Shown in pieces: positions 27,289-34,016 of a stretch of DNA of 64,000 bases. Source of the stretch: Flammeovirga yaeyamensis (GTDB lineage: Bacteria > Bacteroidota > Bacteroidia > Cytophagales > Flammeovirgaceae); NCBI RefSeq assembly GCF_018736045.1, contig NZ_CP076132.1:362001-426000 (forward strand), in the 5' to 3' direction. The translations under genes were made by a program, and so were the position numbers. Within the stretch, counting starts at the first letter, position 1. Every line of letters begins with the position of its first letter. The notes under the pieces are model-generated. The model was given only the letters and a program-made list of their open reading frames with translations. It had not been told where the DNA came from and searched no databases.

Positions 27289-27308
27289 CACCTTTGTCGT
27301 GTAATCAA
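27289..27308 (+). promoter_or_regulatory. Promoter of the tiny-ORF array, with extended TTTG box
   Basis: CTCACCTTTGTCGTGTAATC: the TTTG at 27293-27296 is the -7 core. The 16-mer TTTGTCGTGTAATCAA (27293-27308) is nearly the same as TTTGTAATGTGATCAA before the sulfatase gene and TTTGTAATGTAATCAA before the gene at 32803. Unlike those, this promoter has no TAGGT-N5-ACCTA dyad 60 bp upstream. Confidence 0.55.
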
Positions 27309-27344
27309 ATAGAAAACAAAACAAAAAATTAAAATTTAAAAGAC

Positions 27345-27416
27345 ATGAAAAATCAAAATAATATCATCACAGTAACAGCAACAGGTTTTCCAGTAATCGT
27401 GAAAACAAGCAAGTAA
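27345..27416 (+). CDS. Tiny ORF 1 of the TATG(F/Y)P peptide array (23 residues)
   Basis: The peptide is MKNQNN followed by IITVTATGFPVIV and KTSK. It has a basic/polar N-terminus, a beta-prone alternating core (ITVTAT), the turn-like GFP and a second beta-prone stretch (VIV) with a basic end. It is too short for routine gene callers. Three paralogues follow in tandem and an A-rich leader (TTTAAAAGAC) precedes the ATG. Conservation of the peptide with silent third-base changes between copies indicates selection on the protein. There is no signal peptide and no known family that I recognise. A structural beta-hairpin, a signalling peptide or a modified-peptide precursor are all possible. Confidence 0.7.
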   Translation: MKNQNNIITVTATGFPVIVKTSK

Positions 27417-27446
27417 TTAAAGTATAAACATTAAACATTTAAAGAC

Positions 27447-27518
27447 ATGAAAAATCAAAACAATATCATCACAGTAACAGCAACAGGTTACCCAGTGATC
27501 GTAAGAACAAATAAGTAA
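27447..27518 (+). CDS. Tiny ORF 2 of the TATG(F/Y)P peptide array (23 residues)
   Basis: The peptide is nearly identical to ORF 1, with MKNQNN, then IITVTATGYPVIV and RTNK. Differences are F to Y, K to R and S to N, all conservative. DNA changes include silent ones (AAT/AAC, GTA/GTG, ATCGTG/ATCGTA). The 30-base spacer and the TTTAAAGAC leader are also repeated, so the copy arose by tandem duplication of ORF plus leader. Confidence 0.7.
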   Translation: MKNQNNIITVTATGYPVIVRTNK

Positions 27519-27549
27519 TTAATACAATAAAATTTAAAATTTAGAAATT

Positions 27550-27624
27550 ATGAAAACGAGACAAAACACAATCGTAACACATACAGCCACAGGCTTTCCA
27601 ATTATTATTAAAACAAATAAATAA
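27550..27624 (+). CDS. Tiny ORF 3 of the TATG(F/Y)P peptide array (24 residues)
   Basis: The peptide is MKTRQN, then TIVTHTATGFPIII and KTNK. The N-terminal residues have diverged, but the core T-A-T-G-F-P followed by three branched aliphatic residues and K-T-N-K is kept. The leader is TTTAGAAATT. It lies 31 bases after ORF 2 and 7 bases before ORF 4. Confidence 0.7.
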   Translation: MKTRQNTIVTHTATGFPIIIKTNK

Positions 27625-27631
27625 CAAAATT

Positions 27632-27766
27632 ATGAAAACAATTAAAGGACAAATTATCACGGCAACTGCCACAGGTTTCCCAGTTTTAATTCCTGTAAGT
27701 GAACTAAAAGAAACAAAGAAAACTGAAGTTAAAGAACTGAAAGGTAATGTAAAGCAATCTGCTTAA
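27632..27766 (+). CDS. Tiny ORF 4 of the TATG(F/Y)P peptide array (44 residues, with charged tail)
   Basis: The first ~20 residues (MKTIKGQIITATATGFPVLI) carry the array core. Residues 20-44 add a Lys/Glu-rich tail (SELKETKKTEVKELKG and a few more), probably helical. It is the longest and last member. A GGTCG/CGACC hairpin (27791-27811) and a terminator (27830-27848) follow. The tail may be a leader-like, solubility or interaction segment the shorter peptides lack. Confidence 0.7.
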   Translation: MKTIKGQIITATATGFPVLIPVSELKETKKTEVKELKGNVKQSA

Positions 27767-27829
27767 GCATTACTTTTAAGAAAGTAAGAAGGTCGAAAAA
27801 AGAAACCGACCATAAATAATATATGTGAT

Positions 27830-27848
27830 GCCCATGAGGGCTTTTTTT
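27830..27848 (+). terminator. Terminator of the tiny-ORF array
   Basis: GCCC-ATGA-GGGC followed by seven Ts, about 65 bases after the last tiny ORF. A GGTCG/CGACC hairpin lies just before it. Confidence 0.75.
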
Positions 27849-27878
27849 ATGCCCTAAACTTTTTAGAAAAAGTATATT

Positions 27879-28670
27879 TTAAAACACATTGCCACATTTC
27901 GGACAAGTACATCTTTCTTCTTTATTATTTTTAGAAACTTCTTCGATAAACCCAGTTCCAATAATACCAGTAGGTAAGGCAACTAACCCGATGCCCATAA
28001 TAGCAACAAAACTTGCAATTACATTTCCAATTGGTGTAATAGGGTACATATCACCATACCCCACTGTAGTTAACGTTGCCACTGCCCACCAAATTGATTT
28101 AGTGATACTACTAAAGATGGCAGGTTGAGCTTCATGTTCAACGATAAAGATCAAACAAGCAGAAAATAATAAGAGAATAAAGGTCATAAATAGAGTAAGC
28201 AATAATTCTTCTCTTCTTGCTTTTACCACATTAATCAGGATTCCTAAAGCGTTGTTATATCGACCAAATTTGAAAAGTCTAAACAACCTGAATAATCTAA
28301 ATATCCTAATAAATCGTAGATCTAGGTGTAATAAGAACAAATAGGAAGGAAGAATAGCGAGTAAATCAATGATTCCATAAAATGAGAAAATAAAAGCAAA
28401 AGGTGCCGCTAATTTTGATTTACTTGGATACTTATACTTTGCTGTAATTATTCTTGATATATACTCGAAAGTAAATATCAATACAGAGATTTTTTCGAAT
28501 AGAATAAATTCTTTTTCGTATTGAACATATATCCAATCATGTGATTCTAATACGATGGAAATGATGTTTAATACAATTAACGACATGATAATTATGTCGA
28601 ATATTTTACTGGTTTTGTTTGTACCATTGCTCTTTTCGATAATATCAAAAAGTCTTTGTCTAGCTGTCAT
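27879..28670 (-). CDS. Voltage-gated potassium channel (six-transmembrane, Kv-like) with C-terminal Cys motif
   Basis: The 263-residue protein has the six-helix voltage-gated ion channel layout. S1-S3 lie in the first ~110 residues. The S4 voltage-sensor helix carries regularly spaced arginines (RFIRIFRLFRLFRLFKFGR). S5, a pore loop with the potassium selectivity filter TVGYGD at about residues 199-204, and S6 follow. The extreme C-terminus reads CTCPKCGNVF, a Cys-rich motif like half of a zinc ribbon, which is unusual for this family and could bind metal when subunits meet. Length matches prokaryotic Kv channels without a long regulatory domain. It likely sets membrane potential or potassium flux; it is transcribed alone. 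Confidence 0.92.
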   Translation of the reverse strand: MTARQRLFDIIEKSNGTNKTSKIFDIIIMSLIVLNIISIVLESHDWIYVQYEKEFILFEKISVLIFTFEYISRIITAKYKYPSKSKLAAPFAFIFSFYGIIDLLAILPSYLFLLHLDLRFIRIFRLFRLFRLFKFGRYNNALGILINVVKARREELLLTLFMTFILLLFSACLIFIVEHEAQPAIFSSITKSIWWAVATLTTVGYGDMYPITPIGNVIASFVAIMGIGLVALPTGIIGTGFIEEVSKNNKEERCTCPKCGNVF

Positions 28671-28811
28671 GAAATTAGAAGTTCGTTGAGTTGATTAGTC
28701 GTATAGTATTACTATTGAATTAATCGTACCAATTTGATTTATCAAAAAAAGTATTTCAAAAATTATTCAAAAACGAATATACTTTCGATTTAGACCTTTT
28801 ACTCTATTCCT

Positions 28812-28819
28812 TAATTTTG
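28812..28819 (+). promoter_or_regulatory. -7 promoter box TAATTTTG of the MazG-like gene
   Basis: This is an exact match to TAnnTTTG, 53 bases before the ATG at 28873. Confidence 0.6.
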
Positions 28820-28872
28820 TTCATCAATACCCAAATTATTAAGTTTGGCAATCAATTAAATAAAAAGACATC

Positions 28873-29199
28873 ATGACTTTAGAGGAAGTACAAAAAGTGG
28901 TAGACGAGTGGATTAATACTACTGGCGTTAGATATTTTAATGAGTTGACGAACACTGCTATTCTAATGGAAGAAGTAGGAGAAGTTGCTCGTATTATGGC
29001 AAGAAAATACGGAGAACAATCATTCAAAAAATCGGATGAGGATGTTGATCTAGCCGATGAAATGGCGGATGTAATGTTTGTTTTAGTGTGTTTAGCCAAT
29101 CAAACGGGAATCGATTTAACGGAAGCATTGAAGAAAAACTTAGAAAAGAAGTCAATTCGTGATGCAGACAGACATAAAAACAACGAGAAATTAAAGTAA
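28873..29199 (+). CDS. MazG-like nucleotide pyrophosphohydrolase
   Basis: The 108-residue all-alpha protein has the MazG/dCTPase pattern: EEVGEVARIMARKYGEQ (the E-x-x-E metal ligands) and, later, DLADEMADVMFVLVCLANQ (the E/D-x-x-D ligands). Such enzymes hydrolyse nucleoside triphosphates to monophosphates and pyrophosphate, often cleaning the nucleotide pool. The short length fits a single-domain member. It is a single-gene unit with a -7 box upstream and a strong terminator directly downstream. Confidence 0.88.
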   Translation: MTLEEVQKVVDEWINTTGVRYFNELTNTAILMEEVGEVARIMARKYGEQSFKKSDEDVDLADEMADVMFVLVCLANQTGIDLTEALKKNLEKKSIRDADRHKNNEKLK

Positions 29200-29220
29200 A
29201 GTTTAATTCCTTATTGTATA

Positions 29221-29266
29221 AAAAAACACCTTCCTCAGTATTTGATATTGAAGAAGGTGTTTTTTT
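29221..29266 (+). terminator. Rho-independent terminator after the MazG-like gene
   Basis: AAAAACACCTTC pairs with GAAGGTGTTTTT with a T-run, 20 bases after the stop. It is symmetric enough to work in both directions. Confidence 0.9.
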
Positions 29267-29296
29267 ATGGTCAATAATCAAGCACTTATATATGCC

Positions 29297-29379
29297 TAGG
29301 TAATTTACCTAAACTGTTCAATTAGGTTTTCTACTCACCTATAAGAGTCCTCCACCTTGCACCTTTGTAATGTGATCAA
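29297..29379 (+). promoter_or_regulatory. Sulfatase promoter: TAGGTAATTTACCTA dyad, second TAGGT box, TTTG -7 box
   Basis: The dyad TAGGTAATTTACCTA lies at 29297-29311 (centre 29304). A direct TAGGT half-site is at 29323-29327, and the -7 box CACCTTTG has its TTTG at 29364-29367, 60 bp from the dyad centre. The following bases, TTTGTAATGTGATCAA, are shared with the promoter at 32762. No -33 TTG is obvious, as expected for an activator-dependent promoter. Confidence 0.7.
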
Positions 29380-29430
29380 TGATCATAGAAACAAAAAAAA
29401 GTTGCTCTCTAAAATTAAAAAGTAGAAACG

Positions 29431-30927
29431 ATGAAACAGTTTATTTTATTAATTCTTGTTGCTTTATTCTCACAACAAATGATGGCTCAAAAGAAAAAGA
29501 AGTCATCCAATCAAAAGCCTAATATATTAGTCATTTTCGGTGATGATATTGGGATGTTTAATATCAGTGCTTATAACGATGGCATGATGGGATACAAAAC
29601 ACCAAATATCGATAGGATTGCCAATTCAGGAATTCGATTTACCGATAGTTATGCACAGAATAGTTGTACAGCCGGTCGTTCAGTTTTTGTTACAGGTCAA
29701 AGTGCAAAAAGAACAGGTCTTTCTAAAGTGGGTTTACCTGGCGATGATCTAGGAATACAAAAAGAAGATCCAACAATTGCAGAAATCCTTAAAGATATGG
29801 GTTATACAACGGGTCAGTTTGGTAAAAATCACTTAGGTGATAAAGACGAGTTCTTACCCACTAACCATGGATTCGATGAGTTCTTTGGTAACCTTTACCA
29901 TTTAAATGCGGAAGAGGAACCAGAACATCCTGATTATCCAAAAGATCCAAAATTTAAAGAAAGATTTGGTCCAAGAGGTGTAATCCACTCTTATGCTGAT
30001 GGTCGTATTTCTGATACAGGTCCTTTAACTAAAAAAAGAATGGAAACTGTAGATAGAGAATTCCTAGCAGCTTCTTTAGACTTTATCGACAATGCACATA
30101 ATGATAACGAGCCATTCTTTGTGTGGTTTAACTCTACAAGAATGCACGTGGTCACTCATCTTACTGAAGAAGCCGACGGTAAAACAGGCCAAGGTATCTA
30201 TGCGGATGGTATGGTAGAACATGATGGTCATGTTGGTCAGTTATTAGATAAATTAGATGAGTTGGGAATTACAGAAAACACTATTGTAGTGTATACTACT
30301 GATAATGGAGCAGAGGTATTGTCATGGCCTGATGGTGGTATGATTCCATTCCGTGGAGAGAAAAATACGACTTGGGAAGGTGGTTTCAGAGCGCCAATGA
30401 TGGTGAGCTGGCCTGGAACAATTGCTCCTCAAGTATCAAATGAGATTATCTCTCTAGAAGACTGGATGCCAACATTAGTTGCTGCAGCGGGCGATTCTCA
30501 AATCAAAGAAAAATTATTAAAAGGTCATAAGGCAGGTGATATGACTTATAAAGTTCACCTAGACGGTTACAACTTTATGCCTTATTTCTTAGGAGAAGTA
30601 GATAAAGGACCAAGAGAAGATTTCTTCTACTTCACTGATGGAGGTGATTTATCCGCAGTAAGAATGGGAGATTGGAAGTTTATGTTCTCCATTCAAGAAC
30701 ATGAGGGATTGGATGTCTGGATTAGACCTTTCACAAAGTTAAGAGCTCCATTAATCATCAATCTGAGAAGAGATCCTTTCGAAAGAGCAATTGATGAGGC
30801 TGGATACATGGATTTCTGGATTGAACACATGTTCTTGATGTCACCAACTGTTGAAAGAGTAAAAGAATATATGGGTACTTTCAAAGAGTTCCCTCCAAGA
30901 CAGGCAGCAGCTTCTTGGGTAGAATAA
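29431..30927 (+). CDS. Type I sulfatase (arylsulfatase family), secreted
   Basis: The 498-residue protein has a signal peptide (ending QQMMAQ), then PNILVIFGDDIGMFN, the metal-binding start of the alkaline-phosphatase-fold sulfatases. The active-site motif is NSCTAGRS, with Cys79 as the residue that must be oxidised to formylglycine. The usual C-x-P-x-R is here C-x-A-x-R, a variant handled by anaerobic-type maturases and also seen in other Bacteroidota. Later motifs include FGKNHLGD and VYTTDNGAE. The substrate, probably a sulfated polysaccharide or ester, cannot be told. No SusC/D genes or maturase are next to it. The promoter carries the TAGGT-N5-ACCTA dyad. Confidence 0.92.
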   Translation: MKQFILLILVALFSQQMMAQKKKKSSNQKPNILVIFGDDIGMFNISAYNDGMMGYKTPNIDRIANSGIRFTDSYAQNSCTAGRSVFVTGQSAKRTGLSKVGLPGDDLGIQKEDPTIAEILKDMGYTTGQFGKNHLGDKDEFLPTNHGFDEFFGNLYHLNAEEEPEHPDYPKDPKFKERFGPRGVIHSYADGRISDTGPLTKKRMETVDREFLAASLDFIDNAHNDNEPFFVWFNSTRMHVVTHLTEEADGKTGQGIYADGMVEHDGHVGQLLDKLDELGITENTIVVYTTDNGAEVLSWPDGGMIPFRGEKNTTWEGGFRAPMMVSWPGTIAPQVSNEIISLEDWMPTLVAAAGDSQIKEKLLKGHKAGDMTYKVHLDGYNFMPYFLGEVDKGPREDFFYFTDGGDLSAVRMGDWKFMFSIQEHEGLDVWIRPFTKLRAPLIINLRRDPFERAIDEAGYMDFWIEHMFLMSPTVERVKEYMGTFKEFPPRQAAASWVE

Positions 30928-30955
30928 TTTAATCAGAAGTATTCGCATACTACAC

Positions 30956-30984
30956 TAAGGGGCGCTGTATATAGCGTCCCTTTC
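30956..30984 (+). terminator. Hairpin after the sulfatase gene
   Basis: AAGGGGCGCT pairs with AGCGTCCCTTT around a short loop, 30 bases after the stop. The T-run is short. Confidence 0.65.
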
Positions 30985-31010
30985 AAATTAGAATTAAACT
31001 CTCTTTTGCT

Positions 31011-32465
31011 ATGAAACTAATTACTATACTTCTTCAGATCATTTTTATATTTCAAAGCTCCATTATTTACGCTCAAAGTATTGAGCTGGACAAAACCCTA
31101 GGACTAGAATATGCTAATCAGGTGATTCAAGAACAAGGGGTTTATCAAGATGAAAAGTTAACAGCATATGTTGATGGAGTTGGACAAAAGTTGGTCAATC
31201 AATTAGAGAAAAGACAATTTGATTATCAGTTTAGAATTGTTCCTCAAATAGAACCTAATGCTTTTGCTTTGCCAGGAGGGTATGTGTTTATCACAACAGG
31301 TCTTTTAAGTATTATCCGTACAGAAGATGAGTTAGCTGGAATTCTATCGCATGAAATTATTCATGCACATAACAGACATTCCATTGCTCAAATGAAGAAA
31401 GGTATTTTGCCTAAAATATTAGAATTACCTGGTGATATTATCAGCATTATCAGTAAAGATTTAGGAGCTATTTTTAATGCTCCAATCAAAACAACCAATG
31501 CTTTGTATATGGCTTCCTATGGTCGTAAAAAGGAAACCGAAGCAGATCTAGAAGGGATGGAGTTAGCAGTAAAAGCAGGGTATACACCAACAGCTTTAAA
31601 AGATATTCTTCACCGGATGACGACCTCAATAGAATTGGTTACCGGCGAACAAGAACAGCATAGTTACTTTAACGATCATCCTTACACTCCGAATCGAGAA
31701 AGTGATATTGAATTAAAGGCTTCTTTTATGCCATTGGTTAAACAGAATGACCAAAATGGACAGTATTTACATCAGGTTGATGGGGTCTTGTTTGGCAATA
31801 GTATTCATCAAGGAGTATTTAATAGGTATGAATTTTTGCATCCAGATTTACAATTCAAAGTCACGTTTCCTAAAGAATGGATGCTGACCAATACGGATGA
31901 ATATTTTGGTGGATACAGTCAAAACTATAAAGAGGGAATCATTATCAATTTAGAGAAGGAAACAGATGTGACCCAAGCGGTTTTATCATTTACAGAAAAA
32001 TTATCTGATAAAGAGAAAAGTTTGTTGGTTGAAAAAGTTGCTTTCGACCATGGTAATGATAAAGGTTTTAGAATGTCGTTTAGAGCAACATTAAAGAAAC
32101 AGGAGAATTACGCCAATATTGGTTGGGTGAAGGTGAATGGGCAAGTATATAGAATAAGTAATTTTTCTGATTCTCCTACACTTAAAAATTTCAATAAAGT
32201 GATAGCATCATTTAAGAAAATGGGTGATGATGACTATGAAAAAATAAAGACAAAGAAAATCTCTATTGTGAAATCAAACAAAGGAGAAACCTTACAGAAA
32301 CTTTGTAAGCGAAGTGGTAATATCTCTGATATACAATTGATAGAGGTGTTAAACGATAAAAAAGCAGATCAAAAGCTGGAAAAAGGAGAAAGTATCAAAA
32401 TAGTGAAGAAGTATCCTTACACTTCAGAAAAAGAAATTAGACATGACATTAAAATTATGAAATAA
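31011..32465 (+). CDS. Secreted M48-family zinc metalloprotease with LysM-like C-terminus
   Basis: The 484-residue protein has a signal peptide (ending SIIYAQ) and the peptidase motif HEIIH at residues 114-118. The third zinc ligand is in ETEADLEGM near residue 178. The residues between (SIAQMKKGILPKILELPGDI) fit BepA/YfgC-like periplasmic M48 proteases, which tend outer-membrane proteins. Residues ~280-400 form an unassigned domain. The last ~65 residues (SIVKSNKGETLQKLCKRSGN, later LEKGESIKIVKKYPY) resemble a LysM-like fold. It is likely a periplasmic quality-control protease. A 35-codon secreted peptide gene lies downstream before the next terminator. Confidence 0.88.
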   Translation: MKLITILLQIIFIFQSSIIYAQSIELDKTLGLEYANQVIQEQGVYQDEKLTAYVDGVGQKLVNQLEKRQFDYQFRIVPQIEPNAFALPGGYVFITTGLLSIIRTEDELAGILSHEIIHAHNRHSIAQMKKGILPKILELPGDIISIISKDLGAIFNAPIKTTNALYMASYGRKKETEADLEGMELAVKAGYTPTALKDILHRMTTSIELVTGEQEQHSYFNDHPYTPNRESDIELKASFMPLVKQNDQNGQYLHQVDGVLFGNSIHQGVFNRYEFLHPDLQFKVTFPKEWMLTNTDEYFGGYSQNYKEGIIINLEKETDVTQAVLSFTEKLSDKEKSLLVEKVAFDHGNDKGFRMSFRATLKKQENYANIGWVKVNGQVYRISNFSDSPTLKNFNKVIASFKKMGDDDYEKIKTKKISIVKSNKGETLQKLCKRSGNISDIQLIEVLNDKKADQKLEKGESIKIVKKYPYTSEKEIRHDIKIMK

Positions 32466-32516
32466 TTGATGTTGTGTGACTTATAATATTAGATGTGAAC
32501 CGTATTACGTAGTTAA

Positions 32517-32624
32517 ATGAAAATTGTGACACTTATAATTCTATTGCTAATGATGATCTTTTTTGGAGAGATATCATCAGCAGGAGAGGACAACACTGAA
32601 TTTATTGAAGTATTTATTTATTAG
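32517..32624 (+). CDS. Small secreted peptide (35 residues)
   Basis: An ATG at 32517 opens a 35-codon frame that ends 28 bases before a strong terminator. The product is a hydrophobic signal-like segment, MKIVTLIILLLMMIFFGEIS, then SAGEDNTEFIEVFIY. SSA-G is a plausible signal peptidase site, which would release an acidic peptide of ~13 residues ending in aromatic residues. It lies 51 bases after the M48 protease gene and may be on the same transcript. It has no known family. The reading frame, the signal-like start and the terminator support it; expression is not shown. Confidence 0.55.
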   Translation: MKIVTLIILLLMMIFFGEISSAGEDNTEFIEVFIY

Positions 32625-32652
32625 GGTAAAGAAGTACAATTAGTACTACCTT

Positions 32653-32684
32653 AAAGAGGGGACATAATGTGTCCTCTTTTTTTA
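32653..32684 (+). terminator. Rho-independent terminator
   Basis: AAAGAGGGGACA pairs with TGTCCTCTTT (one bulge) and is followed by a run of Ts. It closes the M48/small-peptide unit. Confidence 0.88.
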
Positions 32685-32693
32685 TACCCCCCC

Positions 32694-32777
32694 TTAGGTA
32701 ATTTACCTAATCTGTCTATTTAGGTAACCCTACAATATAAATGGAAGTCGATTAATGCACTTTTGTAATGTAATCAA
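32694..32777 (+). promoter_or_regulatory. Promoter with perfect 17-bp TTAGGTAATTTACCTAA dyad
   Basis: TTAGGTAATTTACCTAA (32694-32710) is a perfect palindrome centred at 32702. A direct TAGGT box follows at 32721-32725. The -7 box CACTTTTG has its TTTG at 32762-32765, exactly 60 bp from the dyad centre. TTTGTAATGTAATCAA follows. Because the -7 box lies 41 bases before the ATG at 32803, translation cannot start at the upstream ATG at 32755. Confidence 0.75.
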
Positions 32778-32802
32778 AAGCTCTTTTAAATCAATTGCTA
32801 TC

Positions 32803-33282
32803 ATGGAAACTACAGAAAGAAAAACGCTCTCTTACCCATTAAGTTTAATGGAAGTGAAAAAAGAAATCTCTAACAGAATAGATGATTTTTTATTGGAAAA
32901 TGAAATCACTATTGCTGATAAAATCAAAACACTGGAATCGGATAGTTTACAGGTTCTAGGTAAAGCGGCACTTCAAGAAGAACAAAACTTTGATGAAGTA
33001 AGCGAAAAAGTAGACGTCATCTTTAACAACATGAGATATAAGGTGATGGCGAAAATAATGAGTGATGGAGACCTTACAGAAGCTCAAAAGGAAATCAAAT
33101 TACAAGAATCATTACTGGATATCTATCAGCTTCAAAATAGCGTAGAGGAAATGATTCTTAGAATATCTATTCAGTTGGAGGATATGAATAATGATACAAA
33201 ATCATATTTACAAAAATCTACTGATGTAGGTAGAGAGTTTGTTTCGAATATTACGACACTTACCTCATCAATTTTCAAATAA
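32803..33282 (+). CDS. Helical cytoplasmic protein of unknown function
   Basis: The start is set at the ATG at 32803 (METTERKTLSYPLSLMEVKK) because the promoter's -7 box lies between it and the earlier in-frame ATG at 32755. The 159-residue product is rich in Glu, Lys, Asp and Leu with no signal peptide or membrane helix. It is almost all predicted helix (EISNRIDDFLLENEITIADK, then EMILRISIQLEDMNND). I do not recognise a family. It is followed after 38 bases by an HdeD-like membrane protein gene, so the pair is probably one operon controlled by the dyad promoter. Confidence 0.7.
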   Translation: METTERKTLSYPLSLMEVKKEISNRIDDFLLENEITIADKIKTLESDSLQVLGKAALQEEQNFDEVSEKVDVIFNNMRYKVMAKIMSDGDLTEAQKEIKLQESLLDIYQLQNSVEEMILRISIQLEDMNNDTKSYLQKSTDVGREFVSNITTLTSSIFK

Positions 33283-33320
33283 TAAAATCGTTTAATTAAT
33301 CTCTCAAAAATCAAAAAATC

Positions 33321-33914
33321 ATGGAAAATCAAATGAAAAACTCATTGCAAAAATCTTTAAAACATTGGTGGTTATTATTAGTATCTGGATTCTTATTAGT
33401 AGCAGCAGGTGTGTTTACTTTTACTTATCCGATTGAAAGTTATATCGCTTTATCGATTGTTTTCAGTATCACTTTTATTGTTACCGGACTATCTGATATT
33501 ACTTTCTCCATTATCAACAGAAAGACAGTAAAAGGCTGGGGATGGTCAGTTTTCTGGGGACTGATTAATGTATTATTAGGTGCATTTTTGATCAAAAACC
33601 CGGCAATCTCAATGCAGACATTACCTATGTATGTTGGATTTACATTGATGATTAGAGCCATTGGAGCCATATCATTCTCACAAATACTCAAGAGTTTTGG
33701 ACTCATCACTAGAGACCCATTATTCTATGTGGGAGTCGTTGGTTTAATTCTATCAATGATCTTAATATGGAATCCGGTTTGGGCAGGGTTTACCATTATA
33801 TCATTAACTGGTGCGGTCTTCATCTTCTTAGGTGTTTATCAAATAGCAGTGTCGTTAAAGCTGAAACAAGCGAGAAAAATACTTAAAGAAAAAGTGGATT
33901 TAGAGATTGTTTAG
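33321..33914 (+). CDS. HdeD-like (DUF308) multi-span membrane protein
   Basis: The 197-residue protein has six hydrophobic helices arranged as a repeated pair pattern (WWLLLVSGFLLVAAGVFTFTYP; WSVFWGLINVLLGAFLIKNP; PLFYVGVVGLILSMILIWNP). Each helix pair ends in the NP/YP turn typical of DUF308/HdeD proteins. E. coli HdeD is linked to acid resistance; the family is generally stress-associated. It follows the unknown helical protein by 38 bases under the dyad promoter and is closed by a hairpin before the kinase cluster. Confidence 0.85.
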   Translation: MENQMKNSLQKSLKHWWLLLVSGFLLVAAGVFTFTYPIESYIALSIVFSITFIVTGLSDITFSIINRKTVKGWGWSVFWGLINVLLGAFLIKNPAISMQTLPMYVGFTLMIRAIGAISFSQILKSFGLITRDPLFYVGVVGLILSMILIWNPVWAGFTIISLTGAVFIFLGVYQIAVSLKLKQARKILKEKVDLEIV

Positions 33915-33925
33915 TTTTTCATTCT

Positions 33926-33957
33926 AGGAAGGTATCGAAAGGTATCTTCCTTCTTTC
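33926..33957 (+). terminator. Hairpin terminator before the sensor-kinase cluster
   Basis: GGAAGGTATC pairs with GGTATCTTCC (two G-T pairs) and is followed by TTCTTTCATTT. It suggests the HdeD unit ends before the kinase genes. Confidence 0.55.
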
Positions 33958-34016
33958 ATTTCATGAGAGAACACACTATATTCATCTTACTTTTCTATTA
34001 TCCTCTTCATGTTACT

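Noticed and set aside
27345-27624. Short tandem repeats as a CRISPR-like or simple DNA repeat
   Set aside because: Repeat units are start-to-stop reading frames with silent changes and diverged copies, no spacers of constant length, and no cas genes.
33963-34016. Upstream ATG at 33963 as the start of the propeller kinase
   Set aside because: It would put 18 extra residues before a good signal peptide and lies immediately after a hairpin; it is possible but less likely than 34017.
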